Source: CAJXVY01 sp965657575 (lineage in GTDB: Bacteria; Actinomycetota; Actinomycetes; Actinomycetales; Microbacteriaceae). Taken from it: a stretch of DNA of 54,255 nt. Below the pieces are notes generated by a model. It made no database searches and was not told where the DNA came from. It was given only the letters and a program-made list of their open reading frames with translations. Made by a program: the position numbers and the translations under genes. Location: positions 1 through 54,255 of the forward strand of contig CBFHOK010000009.1 of the NCBI GenBank assembly GCA_965657575.1, given 5' to 3'. The stretch's first letter is position 1; each line of letters starts with the position of its first letter. Below, in pieces: positions 43,159-51,196 of the stretch.

Positions 43159-44652
43159 GTGGCCAAGCGGAACGTCTGGTTTCTAACCGGTAGTCAAAAC
43201 CTTTACGGTGATGAGACTCTAAAGCAGGTTGCCGAGCAATCGCAGAAAGTGGTTAGCCAGCTATCTGAAGGTGTTCAAAGCGATATCGAAATCGTTTGGA
43301 AGCCAACACTGAAAACCAGCGATGAGATCTCGCAGGCGATGGTTCAGGCAAGTGCTGATGAAGATTGCATTGGCGTCATTACCTGGATGCACACCTTCAG
43401 CCCAGCCAAGATGTGGATTGGTGGGTTGAGCAAGCTAACCAAACCGCTTTTGCACCTGCACACCCAAGCTGGTCAGTCTTTGCCATGGACCACCATAGAC
43501 ATGGACTTTATGAACCTAAACCAGGCTGCTCACGGTGACCGGGAATACGCCCACATCCTTTCAAAAATGAGCATCTCCAGAAAAATCGTGGTTGGCCACC
43601 CAACAGATGCAGAGGTTTTGCAAAGAGTGGATAACTGGTTGGCTGCCTGCAAGGGTTGGCACCGAAGTCAGAATCTGAAGCTTGCAAGATTTGGTGACAA
43701 CATGCGCTACGTGGCTGTCACCGATGGCGATAAGGTCAGCGCGCAGATTACCTTTGGCATGAGTATTGAACAGCTTGGTGTGAACACCTTGGCAGAGAGA
43801 GTGAGTGAAGTCACCGATGCTGAGGCAGAGAAGCTCTGCGAGGAGTATGCAGAGCTTTATGACATTGAGCAACAGTTGCTTCCTGGGGGAGCAAGGCGAG
43901 AGTCACTTGTCTATGGAGCAAAGATTGAGATTGCACTCAGAGACATTTTGGAATCTGGTGGTTACCACGCTTTTACCTCGAACTTTGAAGACCTTGGCAC
44001 ACTGAGGCAGCTTCCAGGGCTCGCCGTTCAGCGATTGATGGCTGATGGTTATGGGTTTGCTGGCGAGGGCGATTGGAAGACAGCAGCCCTATTGGCAATC
44101 ATGAAGGAAATGGACAGCGGTTCAGGAAGCTCTTTCATGGAGGACTACACCTATCACTTTGGGCCAGGCGAGCCAAAGGTACTGGGTGCTCACATGTTGG
44201 AGGTTTGCCCAACAGTAACTGCATCAAAACCAAGAATTGAAGTCCACCCACTCGGCATTGGTGGCAAAGAGGATCCGGTTCGCATGGTCTTCACTGCAGA
44301 CAGCGGTCCAGCAAGGGTCGTGTGTATTGCCGATATGGGAGACAGGTATCGATTGATCTCAAATGAAATCGAAGTGGTTCAGCCCACTGAAAAACTTGAG
44401 AACCTGCCGGTTGCCCATGCTGTTTGGGAACCAAAGCCATCTCTTGCAATCTCAGCCGAGGCCTGGATGTTGGCGGGAGGCTCTCACCACACTGTTTTGA
44501 CTAAGGGGGTTAGTGAAGAAACTATTGCTGATTTTGCCCGAATTGCTGAAGTTGAGTTGGTGGAGATCAATGATGAAACAACTCGCAGGGGCTTTGAGCG
44601 AGAATTGCAGTGGTCGGGCGCTTACTACCGACTGAAGGGCAAGCTACAGTAA
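43159..44652 (+). CDS. araA: L-arabinose isomerase
   Basis: 497 residues, the family length. It converts L-arabinose to L-ribulose. N-terminal VWFLTGSQNLYGDETL is diagnostic; metal and catalytic residues are in GFAGEGDW (Glu), FMEDYTYHF (Glu), GAHMLEVCPT (His) and GGSHHTVL (His). Start GTG 43159 with GGAGG upstream. First gene of the arabinose regulon. Confidence 0.98.
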   Translation: MAKRNVWFLTGSQNLYGDETLKQVAEQSQKVVSQLSEGVQSDIEIVWKPTLKTSDEISQAMVQASADEDCIGVITWMHTFSPAKMWIGGLSKLTKPLLHLHTQAGQSLPWTTIDMDFMNLNQAAHGDREYAHILSKMSISRKIVVGHPTDAEVLQRVDNWLAACKGWHRSQNLKLARFGDNMRYVAVTDGDKVSAQITFGMSIEQLGVNTLAERVSEVTDAEAEKLCEEYAELYDIEQQLLPGGARRESLVYGAKIEIALRDILESGGYHAFTSNFEDLGTLRQLPGLAVQRLMADGYGFAGEGDWKTAALLAIMKEMDSGSGSSFMEDYTYHFGPGEPKVLGAHMLEVCPTVTASKPRIEVHPLGIGGKEDPVRMVFTADSGPARVVCIADMGDRYRLISNEIEVVQPTEKLENLPVAHAVWEPKPSLAISAEAWMLAGGSHHTVLTKGVSEETIADFARIAEVELVEINDETTRRGFERELQWSGAYYRLKGKLQ

Positions 44653-44656
44653 AACT

Positions 44657-45013
44657 ATGAACTCTTGGACCTGGCATGGGATGCGAGCGAAGCGCAAGAG
44701 TGTTTCTCTGGTGGCTTTGGCGATTGCGCTCATCGTTGGGTTTGAAACTTTTTTCGTCTATGACGCGGGCTATGACTTATTTACCAACGTGTTGATTATC
44801 TTGGCGGCTTTATGGGCATTTGTCAGAGCACTTCAAACAAAAGCACTGTTTGGATTGCTGTTTTTGCCGGTGGGAATCATCTGGGTCTTTCCGCTGCTCG
44901 GTTCAGATATTTTTGACCAGATAGGAACAGCGCATTTTCTGGCGCATTCAGCACTATCGATTCTTTTTGCCTTTGCTGGCTTTACATTTCTGAGCAGGCA
45001 AGATGAGCGATAA
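44657..45013 (+). CDS. Small membrane protein, possibly DUF6804
   Basis: 118 residues, about four hydrophobic segments with basic RAKRKS before the first helix. It resembles the DUF6804 type (short multi-pass proteins), though I am not certain. It lies 4 bases after araA without a ribosome-binding site of its own, and overlaps the next gene by 11 bases. Confidence 0.6.
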   Translation: MNSWTWHGMRAKRKSVSLVALAIALIVGFETFFVYDAGYDLFTNVLIILAALWAFVRALQTKALFGLLFLPVGIIWVFPLLGSDIFDQIGTAHFLAHSALSILFAFAGFTFLSRQDER

Positions 45014-45425
45014 CTGGGTTGGATTTCGCTCTGTCCCTAAGGGCGACAGAAACCGAAAACTAGAAAAGCGAAAGTTTGAATACACCCTGGAATCAGCTGG
45101 TCCAAAAGTTGTCAATGCTTTCGTGAAGCAAGAGCAGTTTGAAAAGTGGTTTGGTGAGGTCAGCAGGTTTGATTCAAGACAGGGTGGTCGAATCACTTTT
45201 GAGCGAGAGGGAACTGAGTTTCAAGGAGCTTTTAGTCGGATTCAGATTCCTAAGCTCATCAGCTTTGTCACAGAGTTTCACGGCGAGATTGAGATGCGCC
45301 TCAAGGAGGGCAGGCAGACCAAGCTGACCCTAAAGTTTCAAAAGGCAATACTGCCAACTGAAAAAGATCAGTGGTTGGCAGAGGTTGATTCCCTGCAGGC
45401 GAAGCTTTTAGAGGAGCTTGTTTAG
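45003..45425 (+). CDS. SRPBCC / AHSA1-like domain protein
   Basis: 140 residues. After a charged N terminus, the pattern FVKQEQFEKWFGE ... GGRITFEREGTEFQGAF ... PKLISFVTEF is that of the AHSA1/SRPBCC ligand-binding fold. Role unknown. It overlaps the genes on both sides, so it belongs to the araA transcript. Confidence 0.75.
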   Translation: MSDNWVGFRSVPKGDRNRKLEKRKFEYTLESAGPKVVNAFVKQEQFEKWFGEVSRFDSRQGGRITFEREGTEFQGAFSRIQIPKLISFVTEFHGEIEMRLKEGRQTKLTLKFQKAILPTEKDQWLAEVDSLQAKLLEELV

Positions 45426-46423
45426 TGGATAGGCCTGCCAATATCTATGATGTTGCCAAACATGCTGGTGTTAGTCATCAAACCGTTTCTAGGGTTTTGA
45501 ATGACAGTGAAAAAGTTGCCGAGAAAACCAGAGAAAAAGTTGAGCAGGCGATAACCGAACTGGGCTATCAGCGCAATAACGCAGCTCGAAGCTTAGTTAC
45601 CTCGCAAACCAGAATGATTGGTGTTGTCATGACCAACACTGGATTTTTTGGTCCAAACAGCACCATGCGGGCAATGGAGGAGCAGGCCAGAGCGAATGGG
45701 TATTTCGCTGTCTCGGTATCAGTGGATCCAGAATCTCCAGAGTCAATTGAAGCTGGGATTAGACAGATGAAAGACCTGGGCGTTGATGCGCTAGTGATGA
45801 TCGCCCCACAAATCATCAGCCTGAAAATTGCTCGGCCCTTACTCGGGGGTATTCCAATTGTGATTCTGGATTACTCTCAAGAGGCAGGTTTATTCTCAGT
45901 AACAATCGATGACTACCAAGGTGCTAAAAAAGCAACTCGATACCTAGTTGATTCCGGTCACAAAAACCTTCTGCATGTCTCAGGACCAGTTGGCTGGTTT
46001 GAATCAGATGCAAGAATTCGTGGGTTTGAGGACGCCTGCAAAGAGCTGTCCATTGAGTCTCCGAAAATATTACGGGGCTCATGGGAGTCCGAGAGCGGAT
46101 ATCAGTTGGCCAAAGAGGTAGTAAAAACTAATGCAACGGCTGTGTTTTGTGCCAATGACCAACTAGCAATTGGTCTTATGAGGGGGCTTCATGAGCTTGG
46201 AGTTGATATCCCAAACGAGATCAGCATTGTTGGCTATGACGATCTACCAGAGTCAAAATATCTAAACCCACCGCTAACAACAATCCGACAGGATTTTGAG
46301 CAGCTGGGAAAGCGGCTGATGACGCTGCTATTGGAGGAATTAGCAGGGGATACCTCTGTCAGGCGAGAAACGATTGAGCCTGAATTAGTTATTCGTGGAA
46401 GTGTGAGTCAGAGACTCAGCTAA
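45425..46423 (+). CDS. LacI-family regulator of the arabinose genes
   Basis: 332 residues, GTG start overlapping the previous stop (TAGTG). LacI helix-turn-helix IYDVAKHAGVSHQTVSRVLN (7-26) and the sugar-binding domain with VFCANDQLAIGLMRGLHELG and YDDLPESKYLNPPLTTIRQD. It sits between araA and araD, each preceded by a matching LacI-type operator, so it is the likely arabinose repressor and is itself in the repressed araA transcript. Confidence 0.93.
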   Translation: MDRPANIYDVAKHAGVSHQTVSRVLNDSEKVAEKTREKVEQAITELGYQRNNAARSLVTSQTRMIGVVMTNTGFFGPNSTMRAMEEQARANGYFAVSVSVDPESPESIEAGIRQMKDLGVDALVMIAPQIISLKIARPLLGGIPIVILDYSQEAGLFSVTIDDYQGAKKATRYLVDSGHKNLLHVSGPVGWFESDARIRGFEDACKELSIESPKILRGSWESESGYQLAKEVVKTNATAVFCANDQLAIGLMRGLHELGVDIPNEISIVGYDDLPESKYLNPPLTTIRQDFEQLGKRLMTLLLEELAGDTSVRRETIEPELVIRGSVSQRLS

Positions 46424-46463
46424 GTGTTATCAAGCTGTGACTGATTATGTCTAAATCCCGCTT

Positions 46464-46479
46464 ATGTTATCGCTAACAT
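46464..46479. promoter_or_regulatory. LacI-type operator upstream of araD
   Basis: ATGTTATCGCTAACAT, a CG-centred near-palindrome, flanked by T and A that extend the symmetry. It matches the site at 43134-43149. It lies about 105 bases before the araD start. Confidence 0.78.
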
Positions 46480-46534
46480 AGAAAAGCTATAAAACAAACA
46501 GAAAGCTCTCTATGGGGATGGCATTTATCAGATT

Positions 46535-46549
46535 TGCTCAGTGTGAGCA
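46535..46549. other. Palindrome TGCTCA-GTG-TGAGCA in the araD leader
   Basis: Perfect six-base arms with a three-base centre in the 5' leader between the operator and araD. It may be a second regulator site or a leader hairpin. Confidence 0.35.
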
Positions 46550-46584
46550 GTCTTTGAGTATGCGTTCCGAAAGCGAGGTCAGCA

Positions 46585-47244
46585 ATGCGTGATCTCAGAG
46601 AAAATCTAGTAGAGATGCATCAGTTGCTAGTGAGATACGGTCTTGTTGTTTGGACTGGCGGGAACGTATCCCAGCGAGTAGATGAGAACTCATTCCTGAT
46701 AAAGCCCTCGGGTGTTAGCTACGATTCTTTGACTGCCGCAGACATGGTGCTGTGTGATTTGGATGGGAACCTAATCGAGGGCGATCACTCACCGTCCAGT
46801 GACACCGCGGCACACGCTTACGTTTATAAGAACATGCCAGAGGTTGGTGGTGTTGTTCACACCCACAGCAATTACGCCTGTGGTTTTGCTGCTGTCGGCC
46901 AAGCAATTCCATGTGTGTTGACTGCAATCGCTGATGAATTTGGCGGTGAAATTCCACTCGGACCGTTTGCCATTATTGGCGATGACTCTATTGGTCGCGG
47001 CATTGTCGAAACACTTTCTGGGCATCGATCAAAAGCGGTGATCATGAAAAATCACGGGGTTTTTGCAATTGGCGAGGATGCCAATGCAGCTGTCAAGTCT
47101 GCGGTTATGACCGAAGACAACGCCAAGAGTGTCTTTATTGCCAAGCAGCTGGGGGAGCCGATTGAGATTGGACAGGCTGATGTTGACAGATTATTCGATC
47201 GCTACCAAAACGTTTATGGGCAGCGAGGTTCAGATGATGAATAA
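46585..47244 (+). CDS. araD: L-ribulose-5-phosphate 4-epimerase
   Basis: 219 residues, class II aldolase fold. It converts L-ribulose-5-phosphate to D-xylulose-5-phosphate. Zinc ligands are in VVHTHSNYA (92-94) and KNHG (His157); the substrate loop WTGGNVSQR is N-terminal. GAGG ribosome-binding site. A hairpin-capable stretch follows in the 99 bases before the binding-protein gene. Confidence 0.95.
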   Translation: MRDLRENLVEMHQLLVRYGLVVWTGGNVSQRVDENSFLIKPSGVSYDSLTAADMVLCDLDGNLIEGDHSPSSDTAAHAYVYKNMPEVGGVVHTHSNYACGFAAVGQAIPCVLTAIADEFGGEIPLGPFAIIGDDSIGRGIVETLSGHRSKAVIMKNHGVFAIGEDANAAVKSAVMTEDNAKSVFIAKQLGEPIEIGQADVDRLFDRYQNVYGQRGSDDE

Positions 47245-47343
47245 CAAGGATTCCTTGATGGGTATCAATCCATTGGGGGCCGAGCGTATCGGGCGCGTTC
47301 GGATAAAAACACAAAGCCCGGTTATGGATAAGAAAGGAACACT

Positions 47344-48246
47344 ATGTTCAAGAAGCTAATTGGACTTCTGGCAGTCGGTGTGATGGCAGTATCACTTTCC
47401 GGTTGTGCAAGTGGGGAAGAAGAAGGAAGCGGCCTTATTGGCGTTTCAATGCCCACTCAGTCCTCTACCCGTTGGATTTCTGACGGTGAGAACATCAAGG
47501 CAAACATGGAGGCAGCTGGTTTCACAGTTGACCTACAGTATGCAGAGGATGACATCCCAACCCAGGTTTCACAGCTAGAGGCTATGTTGACCAAGGGTGC
47601 TGAGGCGCTAATCATCGCAGCTATCGACGGAACTCAGCTAACTGACGTTCTGCAGACCGCTGCAGACNNNNNNNNNNNNNNNNNNNNNNNNNNNNNNNNN
47701 NNNNNNNNNNNNNNNNNNNNNNNNNNNNNNNNNNNNNNNNNNNNNNNNNNNNNNNNNNNNNNGTTCAAGAGTGGTCAGACCGAAATCGAGCAGGTTGCTA
47801 CCCTTCGTTGGGACGGCGCTGTAGCTCAGAAGCGTATGGAAGACATCTTGGTAGGAAACTACTCAGATGACACCGTTCACGGTGTGCTATCTCCATATGA
47901 CGGTCTAAGCCGTGGAATCATTGCTGCTTTGACTGACGCTGGATACTCAGGCTCAGACATGCCAGCCATTGTTGGTCAGGACGCTGAGGTTCTCAGTGTT
48001 AAGGCCATGATTGCTGGTGAGCAGTACTCAACCATCTTCAAAGACACTCGTGAACTAGCTGGCGTTGCCTCAGACATGGCAATTGCTCTGCTAAACGGTG
48101 AGACTCCAGAGACCAATGACACCTCAACCTACGACAATGGCGTAAAGGTTGTGCCATCATTCCTTCTAGAGCCATACATCGTCACGATTGACAACTACGA
48201 GGAGCTACTGATCGATAGCGGTTACATCGACGCAGCAGACCTCTAA
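47344..48246 (+). CDS. Sugar ABC importer binding lipoprotein, ChvE-like (contains N gap)
   Basis: 300 codons including about 32 unknown. Lipobox SLSGC (Cys21), then motifs of the ChvE/multiple-monosaccharide binding proteins: MPTQSSTRWISDGENI, LQYAEDDIPTQVSQ, VATLRWDGAVAQKRM, LSPYDGLSRG, GQDAEV, YDNGVKVVPSFLLEP. It binds pentose or hexose outside the cell for the GguAB-type transporter encoded next. RBS AAAGGA precedes ATG 47344. The middle of the protein is missing. Confidence 0.92.
   Translation: MFKKLIGLLAVGVMAVSLSGCASGEEEGSGLIGVSMPTQSSTRWISDGENIKANMEAAGFTVDLQYAEDDIPTQVSQLEAMLTKGAEALIIAAIDGTQLTDVLQTAADXXXXXXXXXXXXXXXXXXXXXXXXXXXXXXXXFKSGQTEIEQVATLRWDGAVAQKRMEDILVGNYSDDTVHGVLSPYDGLSRGIIAALTDAGYSGSDMPAIVGQDAEVLSVKAMIAGEQYSTIFKDTRELAGVASDMAIALLNGETPETNDTSTYDNGVKVVPSFLLEPYIVTIDNYEELLIDSGYIDAADL
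47668..47762. other. Assembly gap of 95 N within the binding-protein gene
   Basis: A run of N replaces part of the coding sequence. The frame is kept across it at this length. From what I recall of ChvE-type proteins, the omitted part should be roughly 85 residues, so the gap is probably longer than drawn. Confidence 0.95.
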
Positions 48247-48256
48247 AAAACCTGAC

Positions 48257-48292
48257 TACCAACCACTGGGGCGAAAGCCCCGGTGGTTGGTA
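48257..48292 (+). other. Strong intercistronic hairpin with GAAA tetraloop
   Basis: CCAACCACTGGGGC pairs with GCCCCGGTGGTTGG across a GAAA loop (one wobble), extended by two further pairs. No T-run follows, so it is more likely an mRNA-stabilising or partial-attenuation element between the binding protein and ATPase genes than a full terminator. Confidence 0.75.
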
Positions 48293-48313
48293 TCACAACA
48301 AAGGAACCCGAAA

Positions 48314-49849
48314 ATGACTAACACCATTTTGGAGATGCGCAACATCACCATGGAATTTCCAGGAGTGAAGGCGCTAGATGAAGTAAATCTGACTGTGAAG
48401 CGTGGTGAGATTCACGCAATCTGTGGTGAAAACGGTGCAGGTAAATCAACCCTTATGAAGGTTCTATCCGGTGTTTATGAACACGGAAGCTACAAGGGCC
48501 AAATTTTTTACGAGAACGAAGAAGTTCAATTTTCAAACATCAAAGACAGCGAAGCCAAAGGCATTGTAATCATTCACCAGGAGCTTGCTCTGAGCCCCTA
48601 TATGTCAATCGCTGAAAATATATTTTTAGGTAATGAAGTAAAGCGCTTCGGCCTTATCAACTGGAATAAAACCGAGCAGGAAGCGAAGAAGCTGATGGCC
48701 CGAGTTGGGCTTGAGGCAAAGCCCAGCTCCAGGATTATGGATATCGGTGTTGGTAAGCAGCAGTTGGTTGAAATTGCCAAGGCGTTATCAAAATCAGTAA
48801 AGCTTTTGATTTTGGACGAGCCAACGGCTGCACTGAATGATTCAGATTCAGCGCACCTTTTGGATCTTTTGAGACACCTCAAAGAACAGGGGATTACATC
48901 TATCATCATCAGCCATAAATTGAATGAGATTGAGTCAATTGCTGATACCACCACCGTTATTCGAGATGGTGCAGTGATTGAATCTCTGGACATGGTCAAA
49001 GACCAGGTGAACCAGGAAAGAATCATCAAGGGCATGGTTGGTCGCGATATGAACAATCGCTACCCCGAGCGTGATGCAAACATTGGCGAGGTAATCTTCG
49101 AGGTCGAGAACTGGTGCGCATACCACCCAGATGACAAAGAACGCATCGCCGTTGACAATGTCAGCATCAATGTCCGCAAGGGTGAAATTGTTGGCATTGC
49201 TGGGATTATGGGTGCTGGTCGAACAGAGTTCGCAAGAAGTCTTTTTGGACACAGCTGGGGTGTGAACATATCTGGCACCGCCAAGCTTCACGGCAAAGAG
49301 ATCAATGTCAAAAACGTCAACGAAGCGATTAGGTCTGGAATTGCCTATGCAACTGAGGATAGAAAGCGCTTTGGTTTGAATCTTATTGACACCATTCAGG
49401 GGAACATATCACTGGCCTCTTTGAAGAGTTTTCTCAAAAGAGTGCTGCTGAATGTGAATGAAGAATATAAAGCTGCCAATAGCTATAAAATTTCGATGAA
49501 CATCAAGGCACCAACAGTTGCCAGCGTTGTTGGAAAACTCTCTGGTGGAAACCAGCAGAAGGTTGCGCTTTCTAAGTGGATAAACGTAAACCCAGAGATT
49601 TTGATCCTGGATGAGCCAACCCGAGGTATTGATGTTGGAGCGAAATACGAGATTTACCAAATCATTCAAAAGCTTGCCAACGAAGGAAAGGGAATTGTCG
49701 TGATTTCCTCTGAGCTTCCGGAGCTGATTGGTATTTGTGATCGAATTTATGCACTCGCCGAGGGTCGCATCACCGGTGAGGTGACTCGAGAGAATGCAAA
49801 CCCAGAACTGTTGATGTCTTATATGACCAAAGAAAAGGAAAGCGCCTAA
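48314..49849 (+). CDS. Sugar ABC importer ATPase (GguA/MmsA type)
   Basis: 511 residues from ATG 48314 (AAAGGA upstream). Two tandem ABC domains: the first with Walker A GENGAGKSTLMK and Walker B LILDEPTAAL, the second with a degenerate Walker A (GIMGAGRTEFA), an LSGGNQQKV signature and LILDEPTRGIDVG, as in all sugar importers of this type. It ends TAATG into the permease. Confidence 0.95.
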   Translation: MTNTILEMRNITMEFPGVKALDEVNLTVKRGEIHAICGENGAGKSTLMKVLSGVYEHGSYKGQIFYENEEVQFSNIKDSEAKGIVIIHQELALSPYMSIAENIFLGNEVKRFGLINWNKTEQEAKKLMARVGLEAKPSSRIMDIGVGKQQLVEIAKALSKSVKLLILDEPTAALNDSDSAHLLDLLRHLKEQGITSIIISHKLNEIESIADTTTVIRDGAVIESLDMVKDQVNQERIIKGMVGRDMNNRYPERDANIGEVIFEVENWCAYHPDDKERIAVDNVSINVRKGEIVGIAGIMGAGRTEFARSLFGHSWGVNISGTAKLHGKEINVKNVNEAIRSGIAYATEDRKRFGLNLIDTIQGNISLASLKSFLKRVLLNVNEEYKAANSYKISMNIKAPTVASVVGKLSGGNQQKVALSKWINVNPEILILDEPTRGIDVGAKYEIYQIIQKLANEGKGIVVISSELPELIGICDRIYALAEGRITGEVTRENANPELLMSYMTKEKESA

Positions 49850-51099
49850 TGTCCACCACAACCAAAAAAGACAAGTCCTTCATGGACAACTTGCGGTCAA
49901 GGCTTCAGGGAATTGACCTCAGGCAAAACGGTATCTTTGTTGCTCTTTTGGTGTTAGTTGCATTCTTTGCAATGACAACACCGAATGCGGCATCCATCAC
50001 CCCGTCAAACGTTTCTAACCTGGTTGTTCAAAATGGTTACATCCTGGTGCTGGCAATTGGCATGGTGATTGTGATTATCGCTGGTCACATTGACCTCTCG
50101 GTGGGTTCTTTGGTGGCCTGGATTGGTGCGGTGGCCGGCATCTTTGTGGTCAGACCGCTAGAACAAGATGGCTGGGAGTGGTTACCAGCTATGCCCTGGT
50201 GGCTAGGAATTATTGCCGCCATTATTGTCGGAGCCATTGCTGGTGTTTGGCAGGGCTTCTGGGTTGCCTATATAGGAATTCCAGCGTTTATTGTGACCTT
50301 GGCTGGAATGCTTTTGTTCCGAGGTCTTGCCTTGATGACCCTTCAGAACTCGAACGTGGGTCCATTCCCAGATGAGTTCAGGGCAATTGGAAATGGCTTT
50401 TTAGATAAAGAAAAGACTTTGAATACCACCCTCGGTATGGGGATGGATATGAACCTCATGGCGCTGATTGTGACCGCGGTTGCGATCCTGGCACTTTGGT
50501 TTGCCGGCTTCAGACAGCGCGCCGGACGTATTCGCTACGAGCAGGTTGTTGAGCCATTGACCTGGTTCTATATCAAGAACATCTTGCTCAGTGGAATGAT
50601 TGCCTACGTTGGTATTCAGCTATCAAGAGCCAATGGAATTCCATTCACACTGATTGTTTTGGTGATTCTCGTCATCGCCTACACCGTAGTCATGAACAGA
50701 ACTCAGTTTGGCCGATACGTTTATGCAATCGGTGGAAATCTGAATGCGGCGATGCTTTCAGGTATCAATGTCAAAAAGGTTAACTTTTACATCTTCGTAA
50801 ACATGGGTGCGCTTGCTGCCCTGGCTGGAGTTTTGCTAGCCGCTCGAATGAACTCGGCTGTTCCAAAAGCCGGTGAGATGTTGGAGCTGGATGCTATCTC
50901 CAGTGTGTTTATTGGTGGAGCTGCGGTGACCGGTGGTGTTGGAACAGTAATTGGTTCAATCATCGGTGGAATGATTCAGGGTGTTTTGTCAAATGGTATG
51001 AACCTGAACTCGGTTGGTATTGATGTGCAAATGACTGTAAAGGGTCTAGTACTTCTGCTAGCTGTAGCTTTCGACGCTTGGAATAAGCGCCGAAAGTGA
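49849..51099 (+). CDS. Sugar ABC importer permease (GguB/MmsB type)
   Basis: 416 residues, about ten hydrophobic segments. The family motifs GHIDLSVGSLVAW and YAIGGNLNAAMLSGINV are clear. It partners the ATPase with which it overlaps by one base. A terminator follows after about ten bases. Confidence 0.95.
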   Translation: MSTTTKKDKSFMDNLRSRLQGIDLRQNGIFVALLVLVAFFAMTTPNAASITPSNVSNLVVQNGYILVLAIGMVIVIIAGHIDLSVGSLVAWIGAVAGIFVVRPLEQDGWEWLPAMPWWLGIIAAIIVGAIAGVWQGFWVAYIGIPAFIVTLAGMLLFRGLALMTLQNSNVGPFPDEFRAIGNGFLDKEKTLNTTLGMGMDMNLMALIVTAVAILALWFAGFRQRAGRIRYEQVVEPLTWFYIKNILLSGMIAYVGIQLSRANGIPFTLIVLVILVIAYTVVMNRTQFGRYVYAIGGNLNAAMLSGINVKKVNFYIFVNMGALAALAGVLLAARMNSAVPKAGEMLELDAISSVFIGGAAVTGGVGTVIGSIIGGMIQGVLSNGMNLNSVGIDVQMTVKGLVLLLAVAFDAWNKRRK

Positions 51100-51109
51100 T
51101 GATAGACCG

Positions 51110-51152
51110 CCAAGCCCCCTGCATCCCCCCATGGCAGGGGGTTTGGCCTTTC
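51110..51152 (+). terminator. Rho-independent terminator after the sugar permease
   Basis: CCAAGCCCCCTGC pairs with GCAGGGGGTTTGG (one G-T) across an 11-base loop, followed by CCTTTC. It separates the transporter operon from the kinase gene. Confidence 0.75.
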
Positions 51153-51196
51153 ATCTCAATTGGTGTCCTTGTTAGCAAAAGGTAGGTGGCGGATAA

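Noticed and set aside
47234..47359. Short + strand frame (MMNNKDSLMGINPLGAERIG...) running from the araD end into the binding-protein gene
   Set aside because: It overlaps two clear genes in another frame, has no recognisable family, and the interval contains a likely hairpin (CCGAGCG/CGTTCGG). Left out as a gene.
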